Source of the DNA: Xanthomonas citri pv. mangiferaeindicae
GTDB lineage: Bacteria > Pseudomonadota > Gammaproteobacteria > Xanthomonadales > Xanthomonadaceae
Direction of reading: 5' to 3'
NCBI GenBank assembly: GCA_002240395.1
Contig: CP016836.1
Span: 2,604,001 to 2,668,000 of the forward strand
Length of the DNA stretch: 64,000 nucleotides
Below are positions 33,088-41,199 of this stretch, in pieces; the first letter of the stretch is position 1, and every line of letters begins with the position of its first letter. The notes beneath the pieces were generated by a model. It saw only the letters and a program-made list of their open reading frames with translations, made no database searches and was not told the DNA's origin. Made by a program: the position numbers and the translations under genes.

Positions 33088-34311
33088 TCAGGGCAGACGG
33101 TGGCCGGCGGCGAAGGCCATCTCGAGCATCGGGCCGCCGAGCCAATAGACGAGTTCGGCTGGCTGCGCGAGGCGCCAGCAGGCGAAGTCGGCGCGTTGGC
33201 CCGGCACCAGGCGTCCGCGATCGGACAACCCCAGCGCACGCGCCGCGTGCACAGTCGCCCCGCGCAGAGCTTCTTCGGGCGTGAGTCGGAAATGGGTGAC
33301 CGCCAGCTGCATGGCCTGGCGCAGCGACAGTAGCGGCGAAGTGCCGGGATTGCAGTCGGTCGCCACGGCCATCGGCACACCGGCGGCGCGGAAGGCGTCG
33401 AGCGGCGGCAGCCGGGTCTCGCGCAGCACGTGGAACGCGCCGGGCAACAGCACTGCGACCGTGCCGGCCGCCGCCATCGCGTCGACGCCGGCCTGGGAGG
33501 TGTGCTCGACATGGTCGGCCGACAGGCCGCCGAACGCGGCCACCAGCGCGGCGCCATCGCCGTCGCTGAGCTGATCGGCGTGCAGTTTGACCGGCACGCC
33601 GAGTGCGCGCGCGACCTCGAACACCCGGCGCGTCTGCGCCGCATCGAAGGCGATGCGCTCGGCGAACGCGTCGACCGCATCCACCAGGCCTTCGTGGTAC
33701 AGGCGCGGCAACCACTCGCAGACTGCGTCGATATAGGCGTCGCTGCGCCCGGCGTACTCGGGCGGCAGGGCATGCGCGCCGAGGAACGTCGTGCGTACGC
33801 TGATGCCCAGCGCCTGGCCGATGCGTCGGGCGACGCGCAGCATCTTGCGCTCATGGGCGAAGTCCAGGCCGTAGCCGGACTTGATCTCCAGCGTCGTGGC
33901 GCCGTCGGCGAGCAGCGCACGCGCACGCGGCAACGACTGCACGAGCAGCGCATCCTCGTCGGCGGCGCGGGTTGCACGCACGGTGGAGACGATGCCCCCG
34001 CCGCTGCGCGCGATGGTTTCGTAACTCACGCCCTGCAGGCGTTGCTCGAACTCCGCAGCGCGGTCGCCGCCGAACACCAAGTGGGTGTGGCAGTCGACGA
34101 GACCCGGGGTCAGCAGGCCCTCGGCCTCGATCACCCGCTCGGCCAACTGCGCCGCCGGCGCGGGCAGCGCGGCGCGCGGGCCGACGTGCACGATCGTGCC
34201 GTCTCGCCAACCCAGCGCGCCGTCCTCGATCAGCCCATAGCCGGTGTCGTCGGCCAGCGTGACCAGCGTCGGCCCGACGATCAGCCCATCCCAGCGTTCA
34301 GTCGCCGCCAT
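33088..34311 (-). CDS. hutI: imidazolonepropionase
   Basis: A 407-residue metal-dependent amidohydrolase that opens imidazolone-5-propionate to N-formimidoyl-L-glutamate, the third step of histidine degradation. Landmarks are GLVDCHTHLVFGGDRAAEF (metal His pair), ARSGGGIVSTVRATR, EIKSGYGLDFAHERKML, VKLHADQLSDGDG and MAVATDCNPGTSP. The ATG at 34311 (MAATERWDGLIVGPTL) gives the normal length. The same frame is open back to 34539 and would add a membrane helix. HutF is divergent; HutU lies 8 kb away and no hutH is in the window. Confidence 0.93.
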   Translation of the reverse strand: MAATERWDGLIVGPTLVTLADDTGYGLIEDGALGWRDGTIVHVGPRAALPAPAAQLAERVIEAEGLLTPGLVDCHTHLVFGGDRAAEFEQRLQGVSYETIARSGGGIVSTVRATRAADEDALLVQSLPRARALLADGATTLEIKSGYGLDFAHERKMLRVARRIGQALGISVRTTFLGAHALPPEYAGRSDAYIDAVCEWLPRLYHEGLVDAVDAFAERIAFDAAQTRRVFEVARALGVPVKLHADQLSDGDGAALVAAFGGLSADHVEHTSQAGVDAMAAAGTVAVLLPGAFHVLRETRLPPLDAFRAAGVPMAVATDCNPGTSPLLSLRQAMQLAVTHFRLTPEEALRGATVHAARALGLSDRGRLVPGQRADFACWRLAQPAELVYWLGGPMLEMAFAAGHRLP

Positions 34312-34539
34312 CGCCGCCTCCGCAGTCGCCGCCGCTTCCCACGCAGACGTCGCTTCCGGCGTGGCCGGGCAGGACCGCGCCCTCGGTTCCCGTTCCGCTG
34401 TCAGCCGAGGGGGGCGCCTACGCGCCAGGTGGCTGTGCAGCCAGACGCACAGCCCGGCCAGCAACGCGATACCGGCAAGGCCCACGGTGAGGAAAGAAGC
34501 CAATTGGCCGATCCAGGAATCGTGCATGCAATGTCCCAC
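34312..34539 (-). other. in-frame upstream extension of hutI with a membrane helix
   Basis: From an ATG at 34539 the hutI frame continues without a stop for 76 codons. It reads MGHCMHDSWIGQLASFLTVG, then AGIALLAGLCVWLHSHLARR, followed by a charged and Ala-rich linker. The first 45 residues look like a real single-span membrane segment with a positive-inside end. Either a small membrane protein has become fused to HutI, or this is chance coding. HutI enzymes are normally soluble and lack this part. Confidence 0.35.
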
Positions 34540-34586
34540 TCCGGCAGACAGGCTAGCCTAGCGCACTCGCTTCCGGAGTCGCCCCG

Positions 34587-35834
34587 ATGTCAGACCTTCC
34601 ACCGGTCCCGATCCAGCGCACGTCCGCAGGCTGGCGCCTGCCGGGCATCGCCAATCTGCACTCGCATGCGTTCCAGCGCGCGATGGCGGGGCTGGCCGAG
34701 GTACAGACCGATCCGGCCGATTCGTTCTGGACCTGGCGCGAGACGATGTACCGGATGGCCGCGCGCTTCGATCCGGACACACTGCGCGCGGTCGCCACCC
34801 AGCTCTACGTCGAGATGCTCGAGTCCGGCTACACCGCGGTCTGCGAGTTCCACTATGTGCACCACGCGCCCGACGGCCGCGCGTACGCGCCTGCGTCGGC
34901 GATGGCCGATGCACTGATCGAGGCCGCCGAGGCGACCGGCATCCGGCTGACACTGTTGCCGGTGCTGTACATGACGGGCGGTTTCGACGGGCGGCCACTG
35001 GGCCCGCGTCAGCAGCGCTTCGGCCACGACGTCGAAGGCTATCTGCGGTTGTTCACCGATCTGCATGCGCGCCAGGGCGCGGGCCTGCGCGTGGGCTGCG
35101 CGCTGCACAGCCTGCGCGCGGTTCCGGCCGAGGCGATGGACGCGGTGCTGGGCGCGCTGCCGCAGCAGGCGCGCGTGCACATTCACATCGCCGAACAGAC
35201 CGCCGAGGTCGAAGACTGCGTCGCGGTACGCGGGGCGCGCCCGGTGGCCTGGCTGCTCGATCACGCGCCGGTCGATGCGCGCTGGACGCTGGTCCACGCG
35301 ACCCATCTGGATGCGGACGAGATCGCCGGCATCGCGCGCAGCGGCGCGACCGTCGCGCTGTGCCCGACGACCGAGGCCAATCTCGGCGACGGCCTGTTCC
35401 CGCTGCGCGCCTATCTCGATGCAGGCGGGGCCTGGGGCATCGGCTCCGACTCGCACATCTCGGTCTCGCCGGTCGAAGAGCTGCGCTGGCTGGAGTACGG
35501 CCAGCGTCTGGTCGGGCGCCGGCGCAACATCGCGGTCGGGTCGGCTTCGCCAAGCGTCGGTGCGACCCTGCTCGCTGGCGTGGCGGCCAGCGCCTCGTCC
35601 GCGACCGGATTCGCGCAGCGCGACGATGCGGTCGTGCTCGATGCCGATACCCCGCTGCTCGCCGGCGCGACGCCGGCCGACGTCGCCGACCGCTGGCTGT
35701 TCGCCGGCAACCGGCCGCTGGTGCGTGAGGTCGAGGTCGCCGGCCAGCGGCTGGTCGTCGACGGACGTCACCGACTGCACGCGCAAGCGGCGCAGGGCTA
35801 CGCCGAAGCGATGCGCCGGCTGCTGGCGCAGTGA
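34587..35834 (+). CDS. hutF: formimidoylglutamate deiminase
   Basis: A 415-residue amidohydrolase that converts N-formimidoyl-L-glutamate to N-formyl-L-glutamate and ammonia, the Pseudomonas/Xanthomonas branch of histidine catabolism. Metal ligands are in GIANLHSHAFQRAMAG, HIHIAEQTAEVEDC, LVHATHLDADEI and GSDSHISVSPVEELRWLEY. The C-terminal WLFAGNRPLVREVEVAG is typical. It is divergent from hutI across 47 bp (from the longer hutI frame), so the two steps probably share control. The final HutG step is not encoded in this window. Confidence 0.94.
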   Translation: MSDLPPVPIQRTSAGWRLPGIANLHSHAFQRAMAGLAEVQTDPADSFWTWRETMYRMAARFDPDTLRAVATQLYVEMLESGYTAVCEFHYVHHAPDGRAYAPASAMADALIEAAEATGIRLTLLPVLYMTGGFDGRPLGPRQQRFGHDVEGYLRLFTDLHARQGAGLRVGCALHSLRAVPAEAMDAVLGALPQQARVHIHIAEQTAEVEDCVAVRGARPVAWLLDHAPVDARWTLVHATHLDADEIAGIARSGATVALCPTTEANLGDGLFPLRAYLDAGGAWGIGSDSHISVSPVEELRWLEYGQRLVGRRRNIAVGSASPSVGATLLAGVAASASSATGFAQRDDAVVLDADTPLLAGATPADVADRWLFAGNRPLVREVEVAGQRLVVDGRHRLHAQAAQGYAEAMRRLLAQ

Positions 35835-35856
35835 CAGCCGGGTGCCGCCTCGCAGC

Positions 35857-35870
35857 TTGATTCAGGTCAA
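35857..35870. promoter_or_regulatory. FNR/Anr-like box upstream of the ubiM-type gene
   Basis: TTGATTCAGGTCAA matches the FNR consensus TTGAT-N4-ATCAA with one mismatch. It is centred about 67 bp before the ATG of the oxygen-dependent ubiquinone hydroxylase. It also lies inside a CGCCTCG/CGAGGCG inverted repeat. A role in oxygen-responsive control is plausible but unproved. Confidence 0.4.
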
Positions 35871-35930
35871 CGCGAGGCGCTGGCCGGCGTCGGTATCCTG
35901 CCCGCATCGTTCGTTGCTGGAGTGGTGCGC

Positions 35931-37115
35931 ATGCAGGTCGATATCGCCATCGTCGGAGCCGGGCCGGCCGGGTTGTGCTTCGCCCGCGCGCTGGCCGGTA
36001 CGGGGCTGAAGATCGCGCTGATCGAGCGCCAGTCGCGCGAGGCGATCGCCAAGCCCGCGTTCGACGGCCGCGAGATCGCGTTGACCCATGGCTCACGCCG
36101 AATCATGGAGACCCTGGGGCTGTGGGCTCGGATCGATCCGGCGCAGATCTTCGACCTGCGTGATGCCCGCATCCTCAACGGCGATGCCGACACCGGTCTG
36201 ACGATCACCGCCGGCGACGGTAACGGCCGCCAGCTCGGCTGGCTGGTGCCCAATCACCAGATCAGGCAAGCGGCTTTCAATGCGGTCGATGGCCTGGCGG
36301 ATGTCGAATTGGTCTGCGACACCGCGGTGCGTGGCGTCACCCACCGCAGCGACGGCGTCGAGCTCGCGCTCGATGGCGGTAAGACCGTGGCGGCGCGCCT
36401 GCTGGTCGCCGCCGACAGCCGGTTCTCCGACGTGCGCCGCATGCTCGGCATCGGCGCGCGCATGCGCGACTTCGGCAAGCGCATGCTGGTGTGCCGCGTC
36501 GCCCACGAGCGCCCGCACGACCACGTCGCCTGGGAATGGTTCGGGCATGGCCAGACGATGGCGCTGCTGCCGCTCGACCCGGGCAAGGCGTCAGTGGTGC
36601 TGACCTTGCCGCCGGAGGCGATGGCGCAGGTCGAGGCGATGGACGATGCCGCGTTCGCGGCCGACATCCAGCGCCGGTTCCTCGACCGGTTGGGCACGAT
36701 GACCACGGTCGGCACGCGCCATGTCTATCCGCTGGTCGGCGTCTATGCCGATCGCTTCGTCGCCGAGCGCGCGGCGTTGATCGGCGATGCCGCCGTCGGC
36801 ATGCATCCGGTCACCGCCCACGGGTTCAACCTCGGCCTGCAGGGCGCCGAGCGCCTGGCCGACGGGATCCGCCGGGCGCAGGACGCCGGGCGCGACATCG
36901 CCGGACGCGCGGTGCTCGCACGCTTCCAGCGCCAGCACCGGGTGGCGACCTGGCCACTGTTCGCCGCGACCGGCATCGTCGCCAGCCTCTACACCGATGA
37001 CCGCGCACCAGCGCGCCTGGTCCGCAGCGCCACGCTGCGCATCGCGCAGCAGCTCACCCCGTTCCGGCGTCTGATTGCCGCGCACCTCACCCAGGAACGG
37101 CCGGCGCTGCGCTGA
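35931..37115 (+). CDS. ubiM: FAD-dependent ubiquinone-biosynthesis hydroxylase, UbiM-type
   Basis: A 394-residue UbiH/UbiF/Coq6-family monooxygenase that would hydroxylate the ring of a ubiquinone precursor. The FAD motif IAIVGAGPAGLCFARALAG starts the protein. FDGREIALTHGSRRIMETLG is typical of the UbiM subgroup. The second FAD motif is ALIGDAAVGMHPVTAHGFNL. The symbol is provisional, since related family members hydroxylate different ring positions. GGAG before the ATG at 35931 is preferred over an in-frame GTG three codons upstream. An FNR-like site lies in the short gap after hutF. Confidence 0.82.
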   Translation: MQVDIAIVGAGPAGLCFARALAGTGLKIALIERQSREAIAKPAFDGREIALTHGSRRIMETLGLWARIDPAQIFDLRDARILNGDADTGLTITAGDGNGRQLGWLVPNHQIRQAAFNAVDGLADVELVCDTAVRGVTHRSDGVELALDGGKTVAARLLVAADSRFSDVRRMLGIGARMRDFGKRMLVCRVAHERPHDHVAWEWFGHGQTMALLPLDPGKASVVLTLPPEAMAQVEAMDDAAFAADIQRRFLDRLGTMTTVGTRHVYPLVGVYADRFVAERAALIGDAAVGMHPVTAHGFNLGLQGAERLADGIRRAQDAGRDIAGRAVLARFQRQHRVATWPLFAATGIVASLYTDDRAPARLVRSATLRIAQQLTPFRRLIAAHLTQERPALR

Positions 37116-37177
37116 GACGCACGCGGCCGCAGGCCTGCGATCGTCGCGCGCAGCGCTGGTCGATCCAGGCAGGCCGG

Positions 37178-37714
37178 TTACCCGGCCGGCGCTGCCGCTT
37201 GCGCGGCGAACAGGCCGTCGGCGGCCGGCAGCGCGCCTTCGAGCTCGAGCAGGAACTGTTTCGTCGGCACGCCGCCGGCGAAGCCGGTCAGCGCACCGCT
37301 GGCGCCGATCACCCGGTGGCAGGGCACGACGATCGGGATCGGATTGCGCCCGTTTGCGGCGCCGACCGCACGACTGGCGGTCGGCCGGCCGAGCTCGCGT
37401 GCCAGTCCCACGTAGCTGGTCGTGGTGCCGTAGGGGATGCGCGCGAGCGCCTGCCAGACCTCGCGCTGGAACGCGGTGCCGTCGGCGGCCAGCGGCAGAT
37501 CAAAGCGCCGCAGCCGCCTGGCGAAGTAGGCGCGCAGCTGTGCCGCCGTCTCGCGCAGCAGCGCGTGGTCGCCGGCCTGCCAGTGCGCGCGCCCGCGCAG
37601 CGGCGGCCGCGCTTGCGGGAAGTCGATCGCGTGCAGGCCGGCATCGGAGGCGGCGAGCTGCAACGGACCGATCGGGGTGTCGAGCACGGCAGTGAAGACA
37701 GGCGGGATGGTCAT
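37178..37714 (-). CDS. ogt: methylated-DNA--protein-cysteine S-methyltransferase
   Basis: A 178-residue suicide repair protein that takes the O6-methyl group of methylguanine onto its own cysteine. The active-site motif IPIVVPCHRVIGASGALTGF (PCHRV) is intact. The helix-turn-helix (FQREVWQALARIPYGTTTSY) and Asn hinge region (AVGAANGRNP) are conserved. Its start overlaps the stop of the ada-alkA fusion (ATGA at 37711-37714). The alkyltransferase activity missing from that fusion is therefore co-translated right behind it. Confidence 0.95.
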   Translation of the reverse strand: MTIPPVFTAVLDTPIGPLQLAASDAGLHAIDFPQARPPLRGRAHWQAGDHALLRETAAQLRAYFARRLRRFDLPLAADGTAFQREVWQALARIPYGTTTSYVGLARELGRPTASRAVGAANGRNPIPIVVPCHRVIGASGALTGFAGGVPTKQFLLELEGALPAADGLFAAQAAAPAG

Positions 37715-39231
37715 CGGGAGCTCCGGGAACGAGAGGCGGCGGGTGCGGCCGACAGCGTGGCATCGCGCCACAGGTGGAAGACCGCGTAGCCGCGCCAGGG
37801 CCGCCAGGCCTGTGCGCGTGCCTGCAGTGCGCGCGCGTCGAGCCGGCTGCCATCGGTGGGCACGGCCTTCTGCAGCACCAGGTCCTGCGCGGGAAACGCG
37901 TCGGGATGGCCCAGCGCGCGCAGCGCGATGTACTGCGCCGTCCAAGGGCCGATGCCGGGTAGCGCAGTCCAGCGGGCGACGGTCTCGTCGAGCGTGCGCG
38001 CCGGGTCGAAATCCACGCGGCCATCGAGCAGCGCCGCGGCGATCGCGCGGATCGTCGCGATGCGGCTGCCGATCAGGCCGAGGCCGTCGAAGTCGCCATC
38101 GACCAGTGCCTCGGGCGTCGGGAAAAGATGGGCGAATCCCTGGGCGGCCAGCATCTCGGGTAACGGATGACCGAAGCGCTGCGACAGCCGTGCGGTCAGC
38201 GTACGCGCGGCGGCCACGCTGACCTGCTGGCCAATCACCGCGCGGACCGCGATCTCGAACCCGTCCCAGCCGCTGGGCAGGCGCAGGCCCGGCCGCGCGC
38301 GCAGCAGCGGCGCCAGTCGGGGATCCTGCGCCAGGTGCGCGGCGATCGCGTTCGGCTCGGCGTCGAGATCGAACATCCGCCGCACGCGCCGCACGGTGTC
38401 CTGCAGCCGCGTCGGCGCGATGCCGTGCAGTTCGAGCCGCAACGCATGCGCCGGTCCGGCCGTCGTGGCCGGCCACTGCGAGACGCGCAGCCAACCCGCG
38501 GCAGACGCGTCGCCGACGACCCGGGTGTAGCCGGCTTCCTCGATGCGTTCGATGCCCGGCAGCGCGCGGCTGCGCAGGAAGTCCAGCATCGTGGCGAAGT
38601 CGTACGGCGGGCGGTAGCCGAGCCGGAGCACCAGCCCGTCGCCGGCCACGGGGGCCGCGGGCTGCCGACGCAGATCGCGCGGCGCCATGCGATAGGCCTC
38701 GCGGAATGCGGTGTTGAACCGGCGCAGGCTGGCGAAGCCGGCCGCCAGCGCGACCTCGGTGATCGGCAGTGCGGTCTCGGTCAGCAGTTGCTTGGCAAAC
38801 AGCAGACGGCGCGTCCCGCGCACGCCAATCGGCGGCGCGCCCAGGCGCTCGACGAACAACCGCCGCAACTGGCGTTCGCCCAGGTGCAGTTGCGCCGCCA
38901 GCGATGCCAGTGGCGCATCGTCGAGCGCCCCGCGATCGATCAGCGCCAGGGCACGCGCCACGACATCGTCACCGCGGTGCCAGTGTCCGTCGCCCGGAGC
39001 CAGTTCCGGGCGGCAGCGCAGACAGGGCCGGAAGCCGTCGGCCTGGGCCGCGGCCGCATTGGCGTAGTAGGTCACGTTCTCGGCCCGTGGCGGCGGCGCC
39101 GGACACACGGGGCGGCAGTAGATGCCGGTGGTGCGCACCGCGGTGAAGAACACCCCGTCGAAGCGCGCGTCGCGGCTCAGGCGCGCCTGCTCGCAGACGG
39201 CGGGATCGGGCAGGGCGGGAGGCGATGACAT
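37711..39231 (-). CDS. Ada-type regulator fused to AlkA DNA-3-methyladenine glycosylase
   Basis: A 506-residue protein. The N-terminus is the Ada zinc domain that accepts methyl groups from phosphotriesters (DARFDGVFFTAVRTTGIYCR, VCPAPPP and CLRC cysteines). An AraC-type helix-turn-helix pair spans about residues 95-190. An AlkA glycosylase domain follows, with the helix-hairpin-helix LPGIGPWTAQYIALRALGHP and its catalytic Asp in PDAFPAQDL. Activator and glycosylase are thus joined, while the O6-alkyltransferase is a separate overlapping gene. Methylated Ada would activate this operon in an adaptive response to alkylation. Length fits AlkA/Ada fusions of Xanthomonadales and actinobacteria. 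Confidence 0.92.
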   Translation of the reverse strand: MSSPPALPDPAVCEQARLSRDARFDGVFFTAVRTTGIYCRPVCPAPPPRAENVTYYANAAAAQADGFRPCLRCRPELAPGDGHWHRGDDVVARALALIDRGALDDAPLASLAAQLHLGERQLRRLFVERLGAPPIGVRGTRRLLFAKQLLTETALPITEVALAAGFASLRRFNTAFREAYRMAPRDLRRQPAAPVAGDGLVLRLGYRPPYDFATMLDFLRSRALPGIERIEEAGYTRVVGDASAAGWLRVSQWPATTAGPAHALRLELHGIAPTRLQDTVRRVRRMFDLDAEPNAIAAHLAQDPRLAPLLRARPGLRLPSGWDGFEIAVRAVIGQQVSVAAARTLTARLSQRFGHPLPEMLAAQGFAHLFPTPEALVDGDFDGLGLIGSRIATIRAIAAALLDGRVDFDPARTLDETVARWTALPGIGPWTAQYIALRALGHPDAFPAQDLVLQKAVPTDGSRLDARALQARAQAWRPWRGYAVFHLWRDATLSAAPAASRSRSSR

Positions 39232-39319
39232 GCCCGCAGGCTAGCACCGCGCCCGGCGCGGGACTGGCCGTTTTCGGACACGAATGCGGCGCGTCCGGCA
39301 GCGGGGGCGACCGTTGCGA

Positions 39320-40603
39320 TTAACGGCGCTCTTCGGATCGCAGCGCAGGCAGCAGTGTCGCTGCCTTGCCGTCGTGCTCGGCTGGCGTCACGCCGATCAG
39401 CCGTGCCAACAATGGGTAGACATCGACGTTGTCGAAGCCGTTCAGGACGACGCCGTCGCGGAATGCCGGGCCGTGCGCGATAAACACCGCGCGCATCGAC
39501 GGCAGCGCCGGATCGAAGCCATGCGAGCCACGCGGCCCAGCATCGCGCGTGGCGACGGTCTCGCGCGGCAGCGCGTCCCAGCCCTCGTGCATCTGGCAGA
39601 CGATGGGTGGCACGCGCGGATGGCGGCCGTAGGCCCAGCGTTCCGGCAATGCCTCCTTGCGCCAGCAGTCGTAGCGCGGGTGCGCGCCGAGCAGGCGCGC
39701 GGCGACTGCGGCCTCGTGACCGGGATTGGGCGCGATGCCCACGACCTGACCGACCGAGACCACGCGCGCTTCTTCGGGCGACACCATGTCTTCGACCGCG
39801 ATGACGTGCCCGGGCGCGACTTCGGCCATGCCGTGGTCGGAGACGACGACGATGTTCGTGCGATCGAACACGCCGTGCGCGCGCAGGCCGGTGACGAGCC
39901 GGCCGATTGCAGCATCGACCTGGCGCAACGCCGCATGCGTCTGCGGGGCGTTGGGGCCATCGTGGTGACCGGCCGAGTCCACATGCTCGAAGTACAGCGT
40001 CGCCAGCCGTGGGCGCGTGGCATCGGGTTCGGACAGCCAACCGAGCACGGTGTCCACGCGTGCGTCGAGCGGGCGGGCCTTGTCGAATGGCAGCCAGCGC
40101 GTCGGCCGCACGCCGCGCACCGGCGCCTCGCTGCCGGGCCACGACAGCGTGGCCGTCGCCAGCCCGGCGTTCTCGGCGGTCACCCACAACGGCTCGCCCT
40201 CGTTCCACCAGGCCGCGTTCTCGACAGCCGCGCGGTCGGACAGTCTGAAGTCGCCCAGTGCAGCGTCATGCATCGAGTTGTGCACGATGCCGTGGCGGTC
40301 GGGGCGCAGGCCGGTGACCAGCGTGTAGTGGTTGGGAAAGGTCAGCGACGGATACGACGGCCGCATCCACCCCTGCACCCCTCCGCGCGCGAGCGCGTCG
40401 AGATGCGGCGTCTCACCGCGCCCCAGATAGTCGGGGCGCACGCCGTCGAGCGAAATCAGCAGCAGCGTGGGCCGCGGAGCTGCGGCAGTGGGCGACGCGG
40501 CGCGGGTCGCGCAGCCCACCAGCACGAGCACGCTGCAAAGCACCAAGGAGACAACAACAGACGGCGCCATCCGGCGCACAAGCGCGACATCGATCATCCC
40601 CAC
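39320..40603 (-). CDS. nucleotide pyrophosphatase/phosphodiesterase (NPP) lipoprotein
   Basis: A 427-residue alkaline-phosphatase-superfamily enzyme close to the well-studied Xanthomonas NPP, which cleaves nucleotide phosphodiester and pyrophosphate bonds. A lipoprotein signal (LCSVLVLVGCA) anchors it to the membrane. The nucleophilic Thr lies in YPSLTFPNHYTLVTGL. Two-metal ligands appear in LISLDGVRPDY, YFEHVDSAGHHDGP, VVVSDHGMAEV and GSHGFDPALP. The start could be the ATG at 40603 or a Met two codons in. It stands alone, with a REP-like repeat upstream. Confidence 0.92.
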   Translation of the reverse strand: MGMIDVALVRRMAPSVVVSLVLCSVLVLVGCATRAASPTAAAPRPTLLLISLDGVRPDYLGRGETPHLDALARGGVQGWMRPSYPSLTFPNHYTLVTGLRPDRHGIVHNSMHDAALGDFRLSDRAAVENAAWWNEGEPLWVTAENAGLATATLSWPGSEAPVRGVRPTRWLPFDKARPLDARVDTVLGWLSEPDATRPRLATLYFEHVDSAGHHDGPNAPQTHAALRQVDAAIGRLVTGLRAHGVFDRTNIVVVSDHGMAEVAPGHVIAVEDMVSPEEARVVSVGQVVGIAPNPGHEAAVAARLLGAHPRYDCWRKEALPERWAYGRHPRVPPIVCQMHEGWDALPRETVATRDAGPRGSHGFDPALPSMRAVFIAHGPAFRDGVVLNGFDNVDVYPLLARLIGVTPAEHDGKAATLLPALRSEERR

Positions 40604-40639
40604 AGGATACCGAGCCCAGATGACAGCCCAAAGCCAGAG

Positions 40640-40727
40640 CCCGAAAACCGGGGTCAGAGTGCAATTTCAGTGGTCATGCACTGTGATCCCGTTGTCTGGG
40701 AATTGCACTTTGACCCCGGTTTTCGGG
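40640..40727. repeat. REP-like inverted repeat (27-bp arms)
   Basis: Arms at 40640-40666 and 40701-40727 are complementary over 27 bases with one mismatch (CCCGAAAACCGGGGTCA then GAGTGCAATT; the other arm reads AAGTGCAATT when reversed). A 34-base spacer lies between them. The GGGGTCAGAGTGCAATTT core is of the kind found at REP doublets mobilised by REP-associated tyrosine transposases in Xanthomonadaceae. No transposase gene is in the window. Confidence 0.75.
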
Positions 40728-40818
40728 GGGTGGAAAACTGAACGTTCAGCGGGCGCAGACCATGTGGTCGGGCGGGGCGCGTATGGTGCGTAGCAGGATC
40801 AGCAACCGGGAGTGCGCG

Positions 40819-41136
40819 ATGAACAGCAGATGGTGGATGGCGGCGCTGTGCGCCGGTCTGGCGCTTGGTGCGGTGTCGCATGGCGCCCTGGCGCAGCAGC
40901 AGGAGGAAGAGGAAGAAGCGATGCGCGAGCGCGGCCAGCGCGCCAGCCCGTCAGATCGCTTCTGCATTCGCGAGACCGGGTCGCGCTTGACCGCGGCCCG
41001 CAACGCACGTTCCAAGCGCGCCGAGCAGGAATGCGTCGATGGAGGCGGCCGGGTCTACACCCGCAGCGACATCGAGCGCACCGGTTCGGTGGACGTCAAG
41101 GACGCGCTGCGTCGCCTGGACCCGTCGGTGTTCTGA
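40819..41136 (+). CDS. small secreted protein with a TonB-plug-like motif
   Basis: A 105-residue protein with a signal peptide (MNSRWWMAALCAGLALGAVS), a Gln/Glu-rich linker and two cysteines (RFCIRETGSRL and EQECVDGGGRVYT). It ends in SDIERTGSVDVKDALRRLDP, which resembles the start of TonB-dependent receptor plugs, although no receptor follows. No family is recognised. GGGAG precedes the ATG at 40819. A terminator closes the gene. Periplasmic location is inferred. Confidence 0.75.
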   Translation: MNSRWWMAALCAGLALGAVSHGALAQQQEEEEEAMRERGQRASPSDRFCIRETGSRLTAARNARSKRAEQECVDGGGRVYTRSDIERTGSVDVKDALRRLDPSVF

Positions 41137-41163
41137 CGAGGCCGGCGGTACCGCAGTGCGCGA

Positions 41164-41186
41164 AACGCCCGGCATGTCCGGGCGTT
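41164..41186. terminator. terminator between convergent genes
   Basis: AACGCCCGG and CCGGGCGTT form a perfect 9-bp stem around CATGT, 27 bp after the small secreted protein stop. The ThuA gene converges from the other side. The T tract is weak on either strand. Confidence 0.65.
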
Positions 41187-41199
41187 CTCGTGTCCGGGC

